In this document: positions 5,770-11,693 of the stretch, piece by piece
How the letters are laid out: every line of letters starts with the position of its first letter
How positions within the stretch are numbered: position 1 is the first letter of the stretch
Virus record (IMG/VR): IMGVR_UViG_3300044695_003472
Location: 1 to 31,152 of that record
Strand: one strand, 5' to 3'
Length of the DNA stretch: 31,152 nt
From: a virus
The notes under the pieces: model-generated
Databases searched by the model: none
What the model was told of the DNA's origin: nothing
The model's input: the letters and a program-made list of their open reading frames with translations, nothing else
Position numbers and translations under genes: made by a program

Positions 5770-6075
5770 TCACGGCGGTGATGCTGCGGCGACGGCGGGC
5801 GTGGCTGTAAGCCCAGTTGCAGCCATGGGCGCAACGATCATGCCCACCGCTGCCGATGGTGGCGATTCCAGCCCGCCAGATAGGGCCGTGACGCGGTAGC
5901 ACCAGTTACCCGGCCCAGGCGAATCCCGGTAGGTTTTGACGGCCACAGGGTCCACTGTGACGCGATCAAACCGGGATGTGGTGGCACAGACACCCGCGGC
6001 CCGGTAGACGTGGTAGGTCGTCGCAGGCGGGTTGATGGCGTCGAGCCAGACGAGGAGGACGGTGGCAAGTAGCAT
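5770..6075 (-). CDS. Fibronectin type III-like protein, possibly truncated
   Basis: 101 residues from ATG 6075, with AGGAG 7 bases upstream. The pattern is a single FN3 domain: a first strand with the usual Trp (TVLLVWLDAI), an N-P-x-x-T-x-Y-x-V-Y-R motif, a Tyr-containing strand (WCYRVTALS) and a closing SPPSAAV. The two cysteines (residues about 30 and 58) could form a disulfide. It follows the tail fibre gene by 27 bases and is probably a virion decoration or fibre accessory. The frame continues for 57 more codons beyond the stop, so the present TGA may be recent or leaky. Confidence 0.65.
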   Translation of the reverse strand: MLLATVLLVWLDAINPPATTYHVYRAAGVCATTSRFDRVTVDPVAVKTYRDSPGPGNWCYRVTALSGGLESPPSAAVGMIVAPMAATGLTATPAVAAASPP

Positions 6076-6102
6076 TACTCACTCCTGGCGGCGATGCCGC
6101 GT

Positions 6103-7872
6103 TTACTGCGCATACAGGCCCTCTACTACTAATGCGGCGGTTCCACTTACCCCCGCCATATTACAGCCATAGCCATAGTGCGTTGCCGTCAAAAAATCGG
6201 TTCGTGTATGTTGGGCTACTTGCGTCCAATTGATTCGATCAACAGACGTGGACCAAGTTCGATTCGTATTATCGTCTACCAGTTTGAAGGAAATCTTGCC
6301 CCTCGGCGTAGAAGTTGCATAGTCGAAATAAGCCGAGTTCCCGGTCGTAGCGTTAGTATACTTCGCCATTCCGAGTTTCGCATTAGTATAGTGAAGACCA
6401 ATAGCTTTGTTGGAGGCTGCTGTTGTACCCTCCGTTATGAAGAATCCACACGCATTAGACGCCGTTGATGCAAGTTGGATGTCCAGGTCAATGATGATCG
6501 TGTATGGCGCGGTAGGAATAGCCTTGATATACAACCGCAGCGCATCAGATCCAGCCGCAGATCCCCCATCGTATAGAACTGATCCAGTTGTCGCCGTTAC
6601 AGATGCGCCAGAACCATAGGCTGTTCCGTTCGACCAGGGCAGCGTTGGGATGTACTTCTGCCCAGACCAATAAGCGTACGAAGTCCCATTGCAGTGCGCG
6701 CTGTAAATCGAATCCGTCAGCACGTATTGGTAATTGGTGTTGCTCCCACCGCACGCCGGAAGCGAGGCGTAGGTGGTGCGCAGCACGCTCCCGCCAGACG
6801 CCGCTCCCTGCGCCACCCAGGTATTCGTGGACTCGCACAGGTACCAGCGCGAGCCCGTCGTCGCGTCCGTGTCCATATACGCGTCGCCGACGGTGCAGGC
6901 GCCGGGAAGGAAGATGCCGTTGGGAACGCGGAGGGTTTTCGAGCTGAGGTTGACCGTCGAAGGTAGCGACAACGTTACCGCGCCCGTACTCGCCGACGCC
7001 GTGATTTCATTGGCCGTTCCGCTGATCGTGGTTGGGAGGGCTGTGCAGGTTTCGGAGGCCCCGGAGGCATCGACGCCCAGCGGGAAGCTTCCCGCGGAAC
7101 AGTTTGCGCCGTTGGCGGCCAGCGCCGTGGCTGTCGCTGCATTGCCGCTTGTGTTTGCGGCGTTGGCCGGGATGTCGGCCGATGCCAGCGCGCGGAACGT
7201 CGGAGTCGCGGCACCGCCAGAGGTTGGCCCGGCGAAAACTTGGTTGGCCGTCTGCGTTGCGAGCGAAAACGCCAGGGTACCACTGGAGGTGATTGGCGAG
7301 CCCGTCACGGCGAGGATAGACGGCACGGTTGCCGCCACGCTCGTGACAGTGCCAGAGCCGCCGCCAGAGGCGCAGGCCGCGGGCTCCCAGGTGGTGCCGT
7401 CGTACACTAGGCAGTTGCCGTTAGAGGCTCCGCCCGCCGTCAATTGAGACGGCTGGAACATGACTGTTGGAGAAGGTACGGCGGTGGCGCGGATCTGGTA
7501 GAGCTTCGTGTCAGCCGCCTCGACCGTCCACACCTCAGACCATGCGGCACCCTTTGCCGGCTGGAACCGCGCGGAGTAGCTGGTGCCCGCCGGTGTGATG
7601 GTGCTGTTGGCAAACAGCGTCGCCGCAAAAGTGCCCGCGCTGGTCGTCGTCGTGCAATCCGCGCCCGTGACGCCGATACAGTAGACGGCTTGCCAACCGG
7701 TCAGGCTGGTGGTCGAGTAGTAAAGCGGCGAAGCGCTGCCGGGAGCGTTGAGGGTTACCGTCACGCGCCCGGTGAATGAGCCCCCGCCAACCGCGTTGGT
7801 GAGCGTGTCGGACAGGCTCACGGTTTGGCCGTAGGCGGCAAGCGCGCCAAGGAAAAGTAGTAGTTTTTTCAT
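6103..7872 (-). CDS. Tail fibre / receptor-binding protein with signal peptide
   Basis: 589 residues from ATG 7872; an in-frame TTG at 7887 is an alternative, and neither has a good SD, though the leader is A-rich. Residues 1-15 form a signal peptide (KKLLLFLGALAAYG|Q). The middle carries the very common fibre motif GTVTSVAATVPS ... VFAGPTSGGAATPTFRALASADIP. The C-terminal ~160 residues are beta-rich and resemble a concanavalin-like binding domain (YTIIIDLDIQLAS, SVDRINWTQVAQ). Twelve cysteines occur after the signal peptide, mostly in neighbouring pairs. The DNA encoding the C-terminus (about 6110-6600) is noticeably AT-richer than the N-terminal part, suggesting exchange of the binding domain. 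Confidence 0.75.
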   Translation of the reverse strand: MKKLLLFLGALAAYGQTVSLSDTLTNAVGGGSFTGRVTVTLNAPGSASPLYYSTTSLTGWQAVYCIGVTGADCTTTTSAGTFAATLFANSTITPAGTSYSARFQPAKGAAWSEVWTVEAADTKLYQIRATAVPSPTVMFQPSQLTAGGASNGNCLVYDGTTWEPAACASGGGSGTVTSVAATVPSILAVTGSPITSSGTLAFSLATQTANQVFAGPTSGGAATPTFRALASADIPANAANTSGNAATATALAANGANCSAGSFPLGVDASGASETCTALPTTISGTANEITASASTGAVTLSLPSTVNLSSKTLRVPNGIFLPGACTVGDAYMDTDATTGSRWYLCESTNTWVAQGAASGGSVLRTTYASLPACGGSNTNYQYVLTDSIYSAHCNGTSYAYWSGQKYIPTLPWSNGTAYGSGASVTATTGSVLYDGGSAAGSDALRLYIKAIPTAPYTIIIDLDIQLASTASNACGFFITEGTTAASNKAIGLHYTNAKLGMAKYTNATTGNSAYFDYATSTPRGKISFKLVDDNTNRTWSTSVDRINWTQVAQHTRTDFLTATHYGYGCNMAGVSGTAALVVEGLYAQ

Positions 7873-7895
7873 GGTGTTTTTTTTCAAAAAAAGAC

Positions 7896-7924
7896 TTGAC
7901 GCTAGAACGTTAAGCGCTTATAGT
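7896..7924 (+). promoter_or_regulatory. Sigma70-type promoter of moron cassette 1
   Basis: TTGACG (7896-7901) and TATAGT (7919-7924) are separated by 17 bases. Six bases (TAAAGT) separate the -10 from the ATG at 7931, so the mRNA should be leaderless or nearly so. A perfect 10-bp palindrome, taagcgctta (7911-7920), overlaps the spacer and -10 and could be an operator. It faces away from the fibre gene. Confidence 0.8.
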
Positions 7925-7930
7925 TAAAGT

Positions 7931-8263
7931 ATGAACAGCGCACACAACACCAACCGACGGACCAAGACAAATTTCAAGAGTTTCATCAAGAAAAACGCAG
8001 CTAACCTGCTCGTGAAAGTAAACGCCGAATTTGACAGCATGTCCGATTGCGTGCGCATCGCTGACGGCGCATGGCGCATGGTCGATCAAAATGCTATTCA
8101 GATTGAAACGCCATACACGATGGGAATTGAAGGCGTTTGGCTGGTCGGTGGTGGGCGTGACTGGTTCGAGCACTACGAAACGGCAAACGCGATCGGCATT
8201 CGCGGCTTCAACTGCTGCGGCTCTTTTACGGTGGCGGTAGCCAAGCAGCAACACGCCGCCTAA
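7931..8263 (+). CDS. Moron gene A1, hypothetical 110-aa protein
   Basis: The ATG at 7931 lies 6 bases after a -10 box with no SD, so a leaderless start is likely. The first codons (MNSAH) match gene A2 (MNSAQ), after which the two differ. The N-terminal third is basic (RRTKTNFKSFIKKN); the rest is beta-rich with several aromatic residues (WRMVDQ, GVWLVGGGRDWFEHYE) and a C-C pair near the end. No family recognised. Its orientation opposite to the late genes and its own promoter suggest expression during lysogeny or early infection. Confidence 0.7.
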   Translation: MNSAHNTNRRTKTNFKSFIKKNAANLLVKVNAEFDSMSDCVRIADGAWRMVDQNAIQIETPYTMGIEGVWLVGGGRDWFEHYETANAIGIRGFNCCGSFTVAVAKQQHAA

Positions 8264-8280
8264 CCCCCACCCCAACGCCA

Positions 8281-8298
8281 GCGGGCGGCATAGCCCGC
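8281..8298 (+). promoter_or_regulatory. Hairpin upstream of the SD of gene B1
   Basis: A 6-bp stem gcgggc / gcccgc with a 6-nt loop is followed at once by agaggaga (SD) and the ATG at 8313. The same stem and SD occur at 9138-9157 with an 8-nt loop. It lies in the 49-base gap between genes A1 and B1. Confidence 0.55.
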
Positions 8299-8312
8299 AG
8301 AGGAGATGAGAG

Positions 8313-8582
8313 ATGCGAGTAAGCACTGAAATGATTCCCGCTGAAATCGCCGCTGAATGCGCGGAAATCGGCAAGACGTGGGCCGCGCATGAGTTTGACG
8401 TGGCGGCGGATGAGGGCCGTAAGCGGCATAATTGGGGGCGCGGAGACTATTGCGGAAATTACCCCGAAGTGCCAGCTTTCCCGGAAGACGAACAACCGCA
8501 CTACGAACTCGACCAGATGATTGATGATGCGGCGATCCCGGTTTGGGAAGCGCTGTGGGATGCCAAAGAGGCCACCCGATGA
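8313..8582 (+). CDS. Moron gene B1, hypothetical acidic 89-aa protein
   Basis: ATG 8313 is preceded by AGAGGAGATGAGAG. The protein is acidic, with a central aromatic/His-rich part (HNWGRGDYCGNYPEVPAF) and an acidic helical end (YELDQMIDDAAIPVWEAL). The last four codons (EATR-stop) belong to a segment shared with gene B2 (KATR-stop), and the stop overlaps the C1 start as ATGA. No family recognised. Confidence 0.65.
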   Translation: MRVSTEMIPAEIAAECAEIGKTWAAHEFDVAADEGRKRHNWGRGDYCGNYPEVPAFPEDEQPHYELDQMIDDAAIPVWEALWDAKEATR

Positions 8583-8770
8583 CCACACCGAAAAACCCCG
8601 CCGCCGTCGCCCTCGGACGGCGCGGCGGGCGCGCGAAAGTCTCCAAGGGCCCCAACGCCGCCAAGACGCCGGAACAGCGCGCGGAGTGGGCTGCAAAAAT
8701 GGTGGCGGCGCGACGGGCGAAGGCTACCGCAACCGCTCCCACTCTCGGCAAACCGCCCGCCACTGCTTGA
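8579..8770 (+). CDS. Moron gene C1, small basic Gly/Arg-rich protein
   Basis: 63 residues from ATG 8579, coupled to B1 by an ATGA overlap. The first 12 residues (MTTPKNPAAVAL) are identical to C2. It continues with GRRGGRAK and PEQRAEWAAKMVAARRAK, a pattern seen in small bacterial and phage proteins of the NPAAVALG-(K/R)-x-GG type that are basic and helical, possibly nucleic-acid binding. The function of that group is not established. Its 3' end overlaps the minus-strand gene at 8724-8906. Confidence 0.65.
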   Translation: MTTPKNPAAVALGRRGGRAKVSKGPNAAKTPEQRAEWAAKMVAARRAKATATAPTLGKPPATA

Positions 8771-8906
8771 GGTCGATCACGCCGATTTTCAGGCGTTCGA
8801 CATACTCATTCCAGAGCCCGGCGAACCGGTTCATGGCCTGCTCGCTGACGGGTGGCGGTTTGTCCGGTTCAGCGGCGGCCAGAAAAAATAATGCGCGGCG
8901 GGTCAT
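8724..8906 (-). CDS. Possible small exported protein between the moron cassettes
   Basis: 60 residues from ATG 8906, convergent with C1 (47-base overlap) and divergent from promoter 2. It begins MTRRALFFLAAAEPDKPPP, a short twin-Arg plus hydrophobic stretch like a minimal export signal, and ends in an aromatic/basic helix (LWNEYVERLKIGVIDLKQW). No SD is seen, and a longer upstream frame would run through the promoter. It is the only candidate gene in the 8771-8913 gap and may not be expressed. Confidence 0.4.
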   Translation of the reverse strand: MTRRALFFLAAAEPDKPPPVSEQAMNRFAGLWNEYVERLKIGVIDLKQWRAVCREWERLR

Positions 8907-8913
8907 TTTGTTG

Positions 8914-8942
8914 TTGACAGTAATCCAGCGTTGGTTTATAGT
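8914..8942 (+). promoter_or_regulatory. Sigma70-type promoter of moron cassette 2
   Basis: Consensus TTGACA (8914-8919), a 17-base spacer and TATAGT (8937-8942), then TAAAGT and the ATG at 8949. From the second base of the spacer end through codon 5 it is identical to cassette 1, but the spacer lacks the 10-bp palindrome, so regulation may differ. Confidence 0.85.
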
Positions 8943-8948
8943 TAAAGT

Positions 8949-9122
8949 ATGAACAGCGCACAACAAACCACCCAAGACGCACTCAACGCCGCTTACGCCA
9001 AGTGGCAGCGAGCCATTGAAAAATACGCCAACCCGCTAATCACCCCGACCACGGCCAAGCGCTATCTGCGCGCCGCTGAACAAGCCAAGGCCGCGTACTT
9101 GGCCGCGAAGTCTGCCCGCTAA
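8949..9122 (+). CDS. Moron gene A2, hypothetical helical 57-aa protein
   Basis: ATG 8949 to TAA 9122, starting 6 bases after a -10 box and probably leaderless. The protein is alanine-rich and helical (DALNAAYAKWQRAIEKYA, then AKRYLRAAEQAKAAYLAAK), with a basic C-terminus. Only MNSA is shared with A1. No family recognised. Confidence 0.65.
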   Translation: MNSAQQTTQDALNAAYAKWQRAIEKYANPLITPTTAKRYLRAAEQAKAAYLAAKSAR

Positions 9123-9137
9123 CCACCCCCAACGCCA

Positions 9138-9157
9138 GCGGGCGGCGTGAAGCCCGC
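9138..9157 (+). promoter_or_regulatory. Hairpin upstream of the SD of gene B2
   Basis: A gcgggc / gcccgc 6-bp stem with an 8-nt loop, then agaggaga and the ATG at 9172. The stem sequence is identical to 8281-8298 while loop length and sequence vary. Confidence 0.55.
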
Positions 9158-9171
9158 AGAGGAGACAAAAA

Positions 9172-9351
9172 ATGATCAGGCTTGAATTTTTTCGCTACTA
9201 CGCCCCGCAAAAAGGCTGGGTTGACACAGGCAAAAGCTATGACAATATCGCCGTTGCAAAATACGCGGCCAACATGGGCCGAACCAACTACCGTATCGTT
9301 GAAGACGGCAAGGTGATCTGGTATCAGGACCAGCCCAAGGCCACCCGATGA
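9172..9351 (+). CDS. Moron gene B2, hypothetical 59-aa protein
   Basis: ATG 9172 follows AGAGGAGACAAAAA. The pattern is strand-helix-strand: IRLEFFRYYAPQKGWVDTG, a helix around NIAVAKYAANMGRTN, then YRIVEDGKVIWYQD. It resembles small phage proteins with a tryptophan near the end, but no function is known. The stop overlaps the ATG of C2, in the block shared with cassette 1. Confidence 0.65.
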   Translation: MIRLEFFRYYAPQKGWVDTGKSYDNIAVAKYAANMGRTNYRIVEDGKVIWYQDQPKATR

Positions 9352-9515
9352 CCACACCCAAAAACCCCGCCGCCGTCGCCCTGCAAGCCCTCCGCAAGAC
9401 CAAGACCGGAGGGCGCAACGGAGGCCCGCCGCTGCGGTACCCACGTTGCCCCTGCGGGCTTATGACAGCCGCGCGGGCGTTGCAGCGGAACCATAAGTGC
9501 CAGCCCGCCGCTTAA
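9348..9515 (+). CDS. Moron gene C2, small zinc-ribbon-like protein
   Basis: 55 residues from ATG 9348 (ATGA overlap with B2). The N-terminal 12 residues equal those of C1. The C-terminus has C34-P-C36-G and H49-K-C51, spaced like a short metal-binding knuckle (YPRCPCGLMTAARALQRNHK). Small phage proteins of this CPCG...HxC type are widespread but uncharacterised. Its end overlaps the convergent metallopeptidase-like gene by 56 bases. Confidence 0.65.
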   Translation: MTTPKNPAAVALQALRKTKTGGRNGGPPLRYPRCPCGLMTAARALQRNHKCQPAA

Positions 9516-9801
9516 GCGCCACTAGCGCCGCCGCAACGTCGCAGATCCACGCCTCATGCGTGGCGTCGGTGAGCCCGGTGCGGACATGTAGCAGCTCGTG
9601 GCAGATGATGAGGTCGGGGTCTTTGTGGAGGCCGCGGCGGATCTTAACTGTCCACTGCGTCGCCCGGCAGTCGTCGAAGTCGGCGCGCGCGTCGTCGCCT
9701 GGAATTTCGGACGCCGGGACGATCAGGAGGCGCGGGCGCTCGGTGATGCCGAGGATTGCGGCCCATTCGCCGGCTAACAGGTGCCAGGCTTCGCGGGTCA
9801 T
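9460..9801 (-). CDS. Putative zinc metallopeptidase (HELLH)
   Basis: 113 residues, ATG 9801 overlapping the preceding stop as ATGA. The core is a helix with H68-E69-L-L-H72, the HExxH zinc-binding and catalytic motif, followed ten residues later by H82-E83, a possible third ligand in the gluzincin manner. The domain is minimal and lacks a signal peptide. It is the last gene of the leftward late accessory cluster. Candidate roles are maturation of a virion protein, turnover of a regulator (as for ImmA/IrrE-type proteins) or lysis; the sequence does not decide among these. Confidence 0.65.
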   Translation of the reverse strand: MTREAWHLLAGEWAAILGITERPRLLIVPASEIPGDDARADFDDCRATQWTVKIRRGLHKDPDLIICHELLHVRTGLTDATHEAWICDVAAALVALKRRAGTYGSAATPARLS

Positions 9802-10664
9802 GCCGCAATTGCCTCCAGCCGGAAGTCAGGCGAGTTTTGCCCGTGCCGCGATCCTGGCGTTACGCGCAGCCACCAGCCGCCCTTTGGCCGTGCCGCGCGC
9901 CCGCGCTCCACGTGCCATCCGCCGTCGCCGTCCTCGTCTTTGTAGCAGGAGCCGCGCAGCATGAGCTGGTGGCGCCGCTCACAGGTGCCCTTGGCGGATA
10001 CGCCGACGATGATATTCTCGTCCATGTTGCGCCGGTGGATGTGCCCGGCATAGTAGACATCAGCCGAGTACATCCCGCGCGTCCGGTTCCAGTCGATAAA
10101 GCCGCGCGTGACTTCGCCGCCCCCGCCACTGCCGTGGTGGAAATGGAGTAGAATCGTGCGGATTGTGTTTCCGTACTGGCAATTGATGCGGACGAATCCG
10201 GTGTAGCCGAGCTTCTGGACCGGGCTCCCAGCTTGCCGTAGGCGGTCTACAAGGCGCTCTACCAAGTCAGTCTGGTGGTGGTTTTGGATGCTGGTTTCGT
10301 GGTTGCCGTAGCCGATGGCGGCGATGGTCGCGGCATACGGCAAATATAGGCCAGCGTGGAAGCGTACCAGCTCGTCCAGGTAGTTCGCCCCGCGCAACTC
10401 CTCGCGCAACTGGCTCGGGTCCGCGCGCTTGTCCCAACGGCCCTGCATGGCACAGAAGGTGTCGCCAAACTTCAGAACTGGTGCGCCGCGCTCGACGGCT
10501 TCCGCCATGTGCCGGCGGATGAGGTCGAGGTCGGAGTGCTGGTTGTCGGCGTGCTCGTCGGATTGCAGGAGCACCCAGCGCTCATCATTGACCGAGGCGA
10601 ACTTTTCCAGGCGGAGGGTTGCCACCATGTCGGAATCGCGCGTGATCGACCATTTCTGAGTCAT
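9798..10664 (-). CDS. Calcineurin-like metallophosphoesterase
   Basis: 288 residues from ATG 10664, chosen because it follows GGGGG and overlaps the upstream stop as ATGA. All five family blocks are present: D36-E-H38, G67-D68, G120-N-H-E, a His-rich strand LLHFHHG (172-178) and G207-H-I-H210. These bind two divalent metals and hydrolyse phosphodiesters or phosphomonoesters. SbcD-type nucleases and small phage phosphoesterases share this fold. Substrate unknown: DNA ends, RNA or nucleotide signals are all possible. Its place among holin-like and peptidase genes in the late operon is unusual for a DNA-repair enzyme. Confidence 0.85.
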   Translation of the reverse strand: MTQKWSITRDSDMVATLRLEKFASVNDERWVLLQSDEHADNQHSDLDLIRRHMAEAVERGAPVLKFGDTFCAMQGRWDKRADPSQLREELRGANYLDELVRFHAGLYLPYAATIAAIGYGNHETSIQNHHQTDLVERLVDRLRQAGSPVQKLGYTGFVRINCQYGNTIRTILLHFHHGSGGGGEVTRGFIDWNRTRGMYSADVYYAGHIHRRNMDENIIVGVSAKGTCERRHQLMLRGSCYKDEDGDGGWHVERGRAARPKGGWWLRVTPGSRHGQNSPDFRLEAIAA

Positions 10665-10972
10665 TTGCCCCCGTGATTCGCCAGCCAGGTGAAGATCGAC
10701 GCCACTAGCGCGGCTGGTATCGACGCGATAAGCGCGACAAACTTCCACGCCCCGCGCTGTTCGGCCCGGTCGTTTTCGAGCGATGAGAGGCGGTCTTCGG
10801 ACTTGCCGAGCCGCCCGTTAACCCGCGCCAGGTGGTCTAAAATGTGCTTGATGTCCGAGGTCTGGACAGCTTGGGACGTGGTGAGAGCACTCACGTCCTC
10901 GCGCATATTATCGAGGGTCCCCGCAATACGTTCGAGTTGTTCCAATTCATTCTCCGGCATTGGAGTTTTCAC
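10661..10972 (-). CDS. Coiled-coil / C-terminal TM protein, XhlA- or holin-accessory-like
   Basis: 103 residues; the GTG at 10972 overlaps the previous stop as GTGA (ATG 10960 is an alternative). Residues 8-70 form a heptad coiled coil (ELEQLERIAGTLDNMRED ... RLGKSEDRLSSLEND), and residues 78-97 a transmembrane helix (FVALIASIPAALVASIFTWL). This topology matches XhlA/haemolysin-like phage lysis accessories, and the neighbour is another small membrane protein, so a lysis role is reasonable though unproven. Confidence 0.7.
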   Translation of the reverse strand: MKTPMPENELEQLERIAGTLDNMREDVSALTTSQAVQTSDIKHILDHLARVNGRLGKSEDRLSSLENDRAEQRGAWKFVALIASIPAALVASIFTWLANHGGK

Positions 10973-11166
10973 TTCTCGGGCGGTGGTGCCTCGGGCTTGA
11001 TCGGTGACTGTTTGAGGTACCCAGCAACGGCCACAGCGGCCCCAATGGCGGCCTTGGCGGCAAGTTGCTTGGGGTGAGTGGTGCCGTCGAACATGAGCGC
11101 GTCAGATGCTGCCGTAGCGGCCCCACCGAGCGCGGCGGCGAGAATGGCTTTCCATGCGGTACGCAT
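10969..11166 (-). CDS. Small membrane protein, holin-like
   Basis: 65 residues from ATG 11166 (AAGG upstream). Two hydrophobic, Ala/Gly-rich segments are visible (WKAILAAALGGAATAAS and AAIGAAVAVAGYL), separated by a short polar loop, with a proline- and glutamate-rich tail (IKPEAPPPEK). It resembles small phage proteins annotated as holins with a GxLGGAATA N-terminal helix. It is coupled to the XhlA-like gene. No endolysin was recognised beside it. Confidence 0.6.
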   Translation of the reverse strand: MRTAWKAILAAALGGAATAASDALMFDGTTHPKQLAAKAAIGAAVAVAGYLKQSPIKPEAPPPEK

Positions 11167-11169
11167 CGC

Positions 11170-11535
11170 TTATGCCTTCTCGATCAGTTTTTCGATAGCC
11201 TTTGCGGCGCCGGGGATGTTCAGGATTGCCGATCGCCAATCGGTCGCCAGATCGGCCGCGATGCGCTTAAACTCCTCGACACTGCCGCCGCCGAACATCT
11301 GCGCCAGCATGGCCAGGTTGTGCCAATCACCACCGGCGAAAGCGACGAGGTTGTATTTCTCGCCCGGTTCCAGCGCCAGTTCTTCGACGGGCACGTAGTC
11401 CGCCGCTTCCGAGGCCGCCATTCCGTTTGCGTGCAACTTGCCCACCGGGAAGCCGAGCGCGCGGAGTTTGGCGACGAACTTCTCAGCGGCTTCGACGGTC
11501 ATGTTGTGCGCACTGTTGGTTGCCTTGTAGGTCAT
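11170..11535 (-). CDS. Hypothetical protein, 121 aa
   Basis: ATG 11535 with GGAG 9 bases upstream, overlapping the previous stop. The N-terminal half is a helix plus a short beta region (EAAEKFVAKLRALGFPVG); the C-terminal half is helical (EEFKRIAADLATDWRSAI ... AAKAIEKLIEKA). No membrane segment, no cysteine and no recognised motif. It lies between two exported-type genes and the holin-like gene in the late accessory cluster. Confidence 0.7.
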   Translation of the reverse strand: MTYKATNSAHNMTVEAAEKFVAKLRALGFPVGKLHANGMAASEAADYVPVEELALEPGEKYNLVAFAGGDWHNLAMLAQMFGGGSVEEFKRIAADLATDWRSAILNIPGAAKAIEKLIEKA

Positions 11536-11693
11536 AGTTTTTGCTCCGGTTTCTTGATGTCCAGCGGCCCGTATTCGCGGGCGAGTTCTTTTATTTCCTG
11601 TTTTGCGGGTTGGTCCAGCGGGAGGAAGTACGGCCCGCCGATCTTGTCGCCGTTGTCGGTGGTGGCCACTACGGCAGCGGTGCGGAGTTTCAC
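11532..11693 (-). CDS. Small protein with GTG start, 53 aa
   Basis: The GTG at 11693 is preceded by GGAGGA and overlaps the previous stop as GTGA, which rules out the longer upstream frame. The product begins VKLRTAAVVATTDNGD, has GGPYFLPLDQPAKQEIKEL and ends in a charged tail (IKKPEQKL). Probably cytoplasmic. No family recognised. Confidence 0.6.
   Translation of the reverse strand: MKLRTAAVVATTDNGDKIGGPYFLPLDQPAKQEIKELAREYGPLDIKKPEQKL

Larger units (their letters stand above)
7896..8770 (+). repeat. Moron cassette 1 (shared chassis with cassette 2)
   Basis: Promoter plus genes A1, B1 and C1. Three boundary segments are nearly identical to cassette 2: promoter -10 to codon 5 (7918-7944 = 8936-8962, identical 27 nt), the A-B intergenic hairpin-SD (8270-8306 versus 9127-9165) and the B-C junction (8570-8613 versus 9339-9382, one mismatch in 44). 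The coding bodies of A and B between these segments show no visible similarity. Confidence 0.8.
8914..9515 (+). repeat. Moron cassette 2 (shared chassis with cassette 1)
   Basis: Promoter plus genes A2, B2 and C2 in the same order, orientation and junction style as cassette 1. The conserved blocks are at 8936-8962, 9127-9165 and 9339-9382. Genes A2 and B2 are shorter than, and unrelated to, A1 and B1; C2 shares only its N-terminus with C1. Confidence 0.8.

Noticed and set aside
6773-7447. Plus-strand 224-codon open frame opposite the fibre gene
   Set aside because: Antisense to a well-supported fibre; the repetitive Ala/Val/Pro translation reflects the third-position GC of the sense gene.
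6103-7872. Diversity-generating retroelement acting on the fibre
   Set aside because: No reverse transcriptase, template repeat or accessory gene is visible in the window; the AT-rich end is better explained by domain exchange.
7864-7890. A/T homopolymer runs at the fibre start as a frameshift or phase-variation site
   Set aside because: The runs are at the leader and signal peptide start, with alternative starts TTG 7887 and ATG 7872 in the same frame; no evidence of switching.
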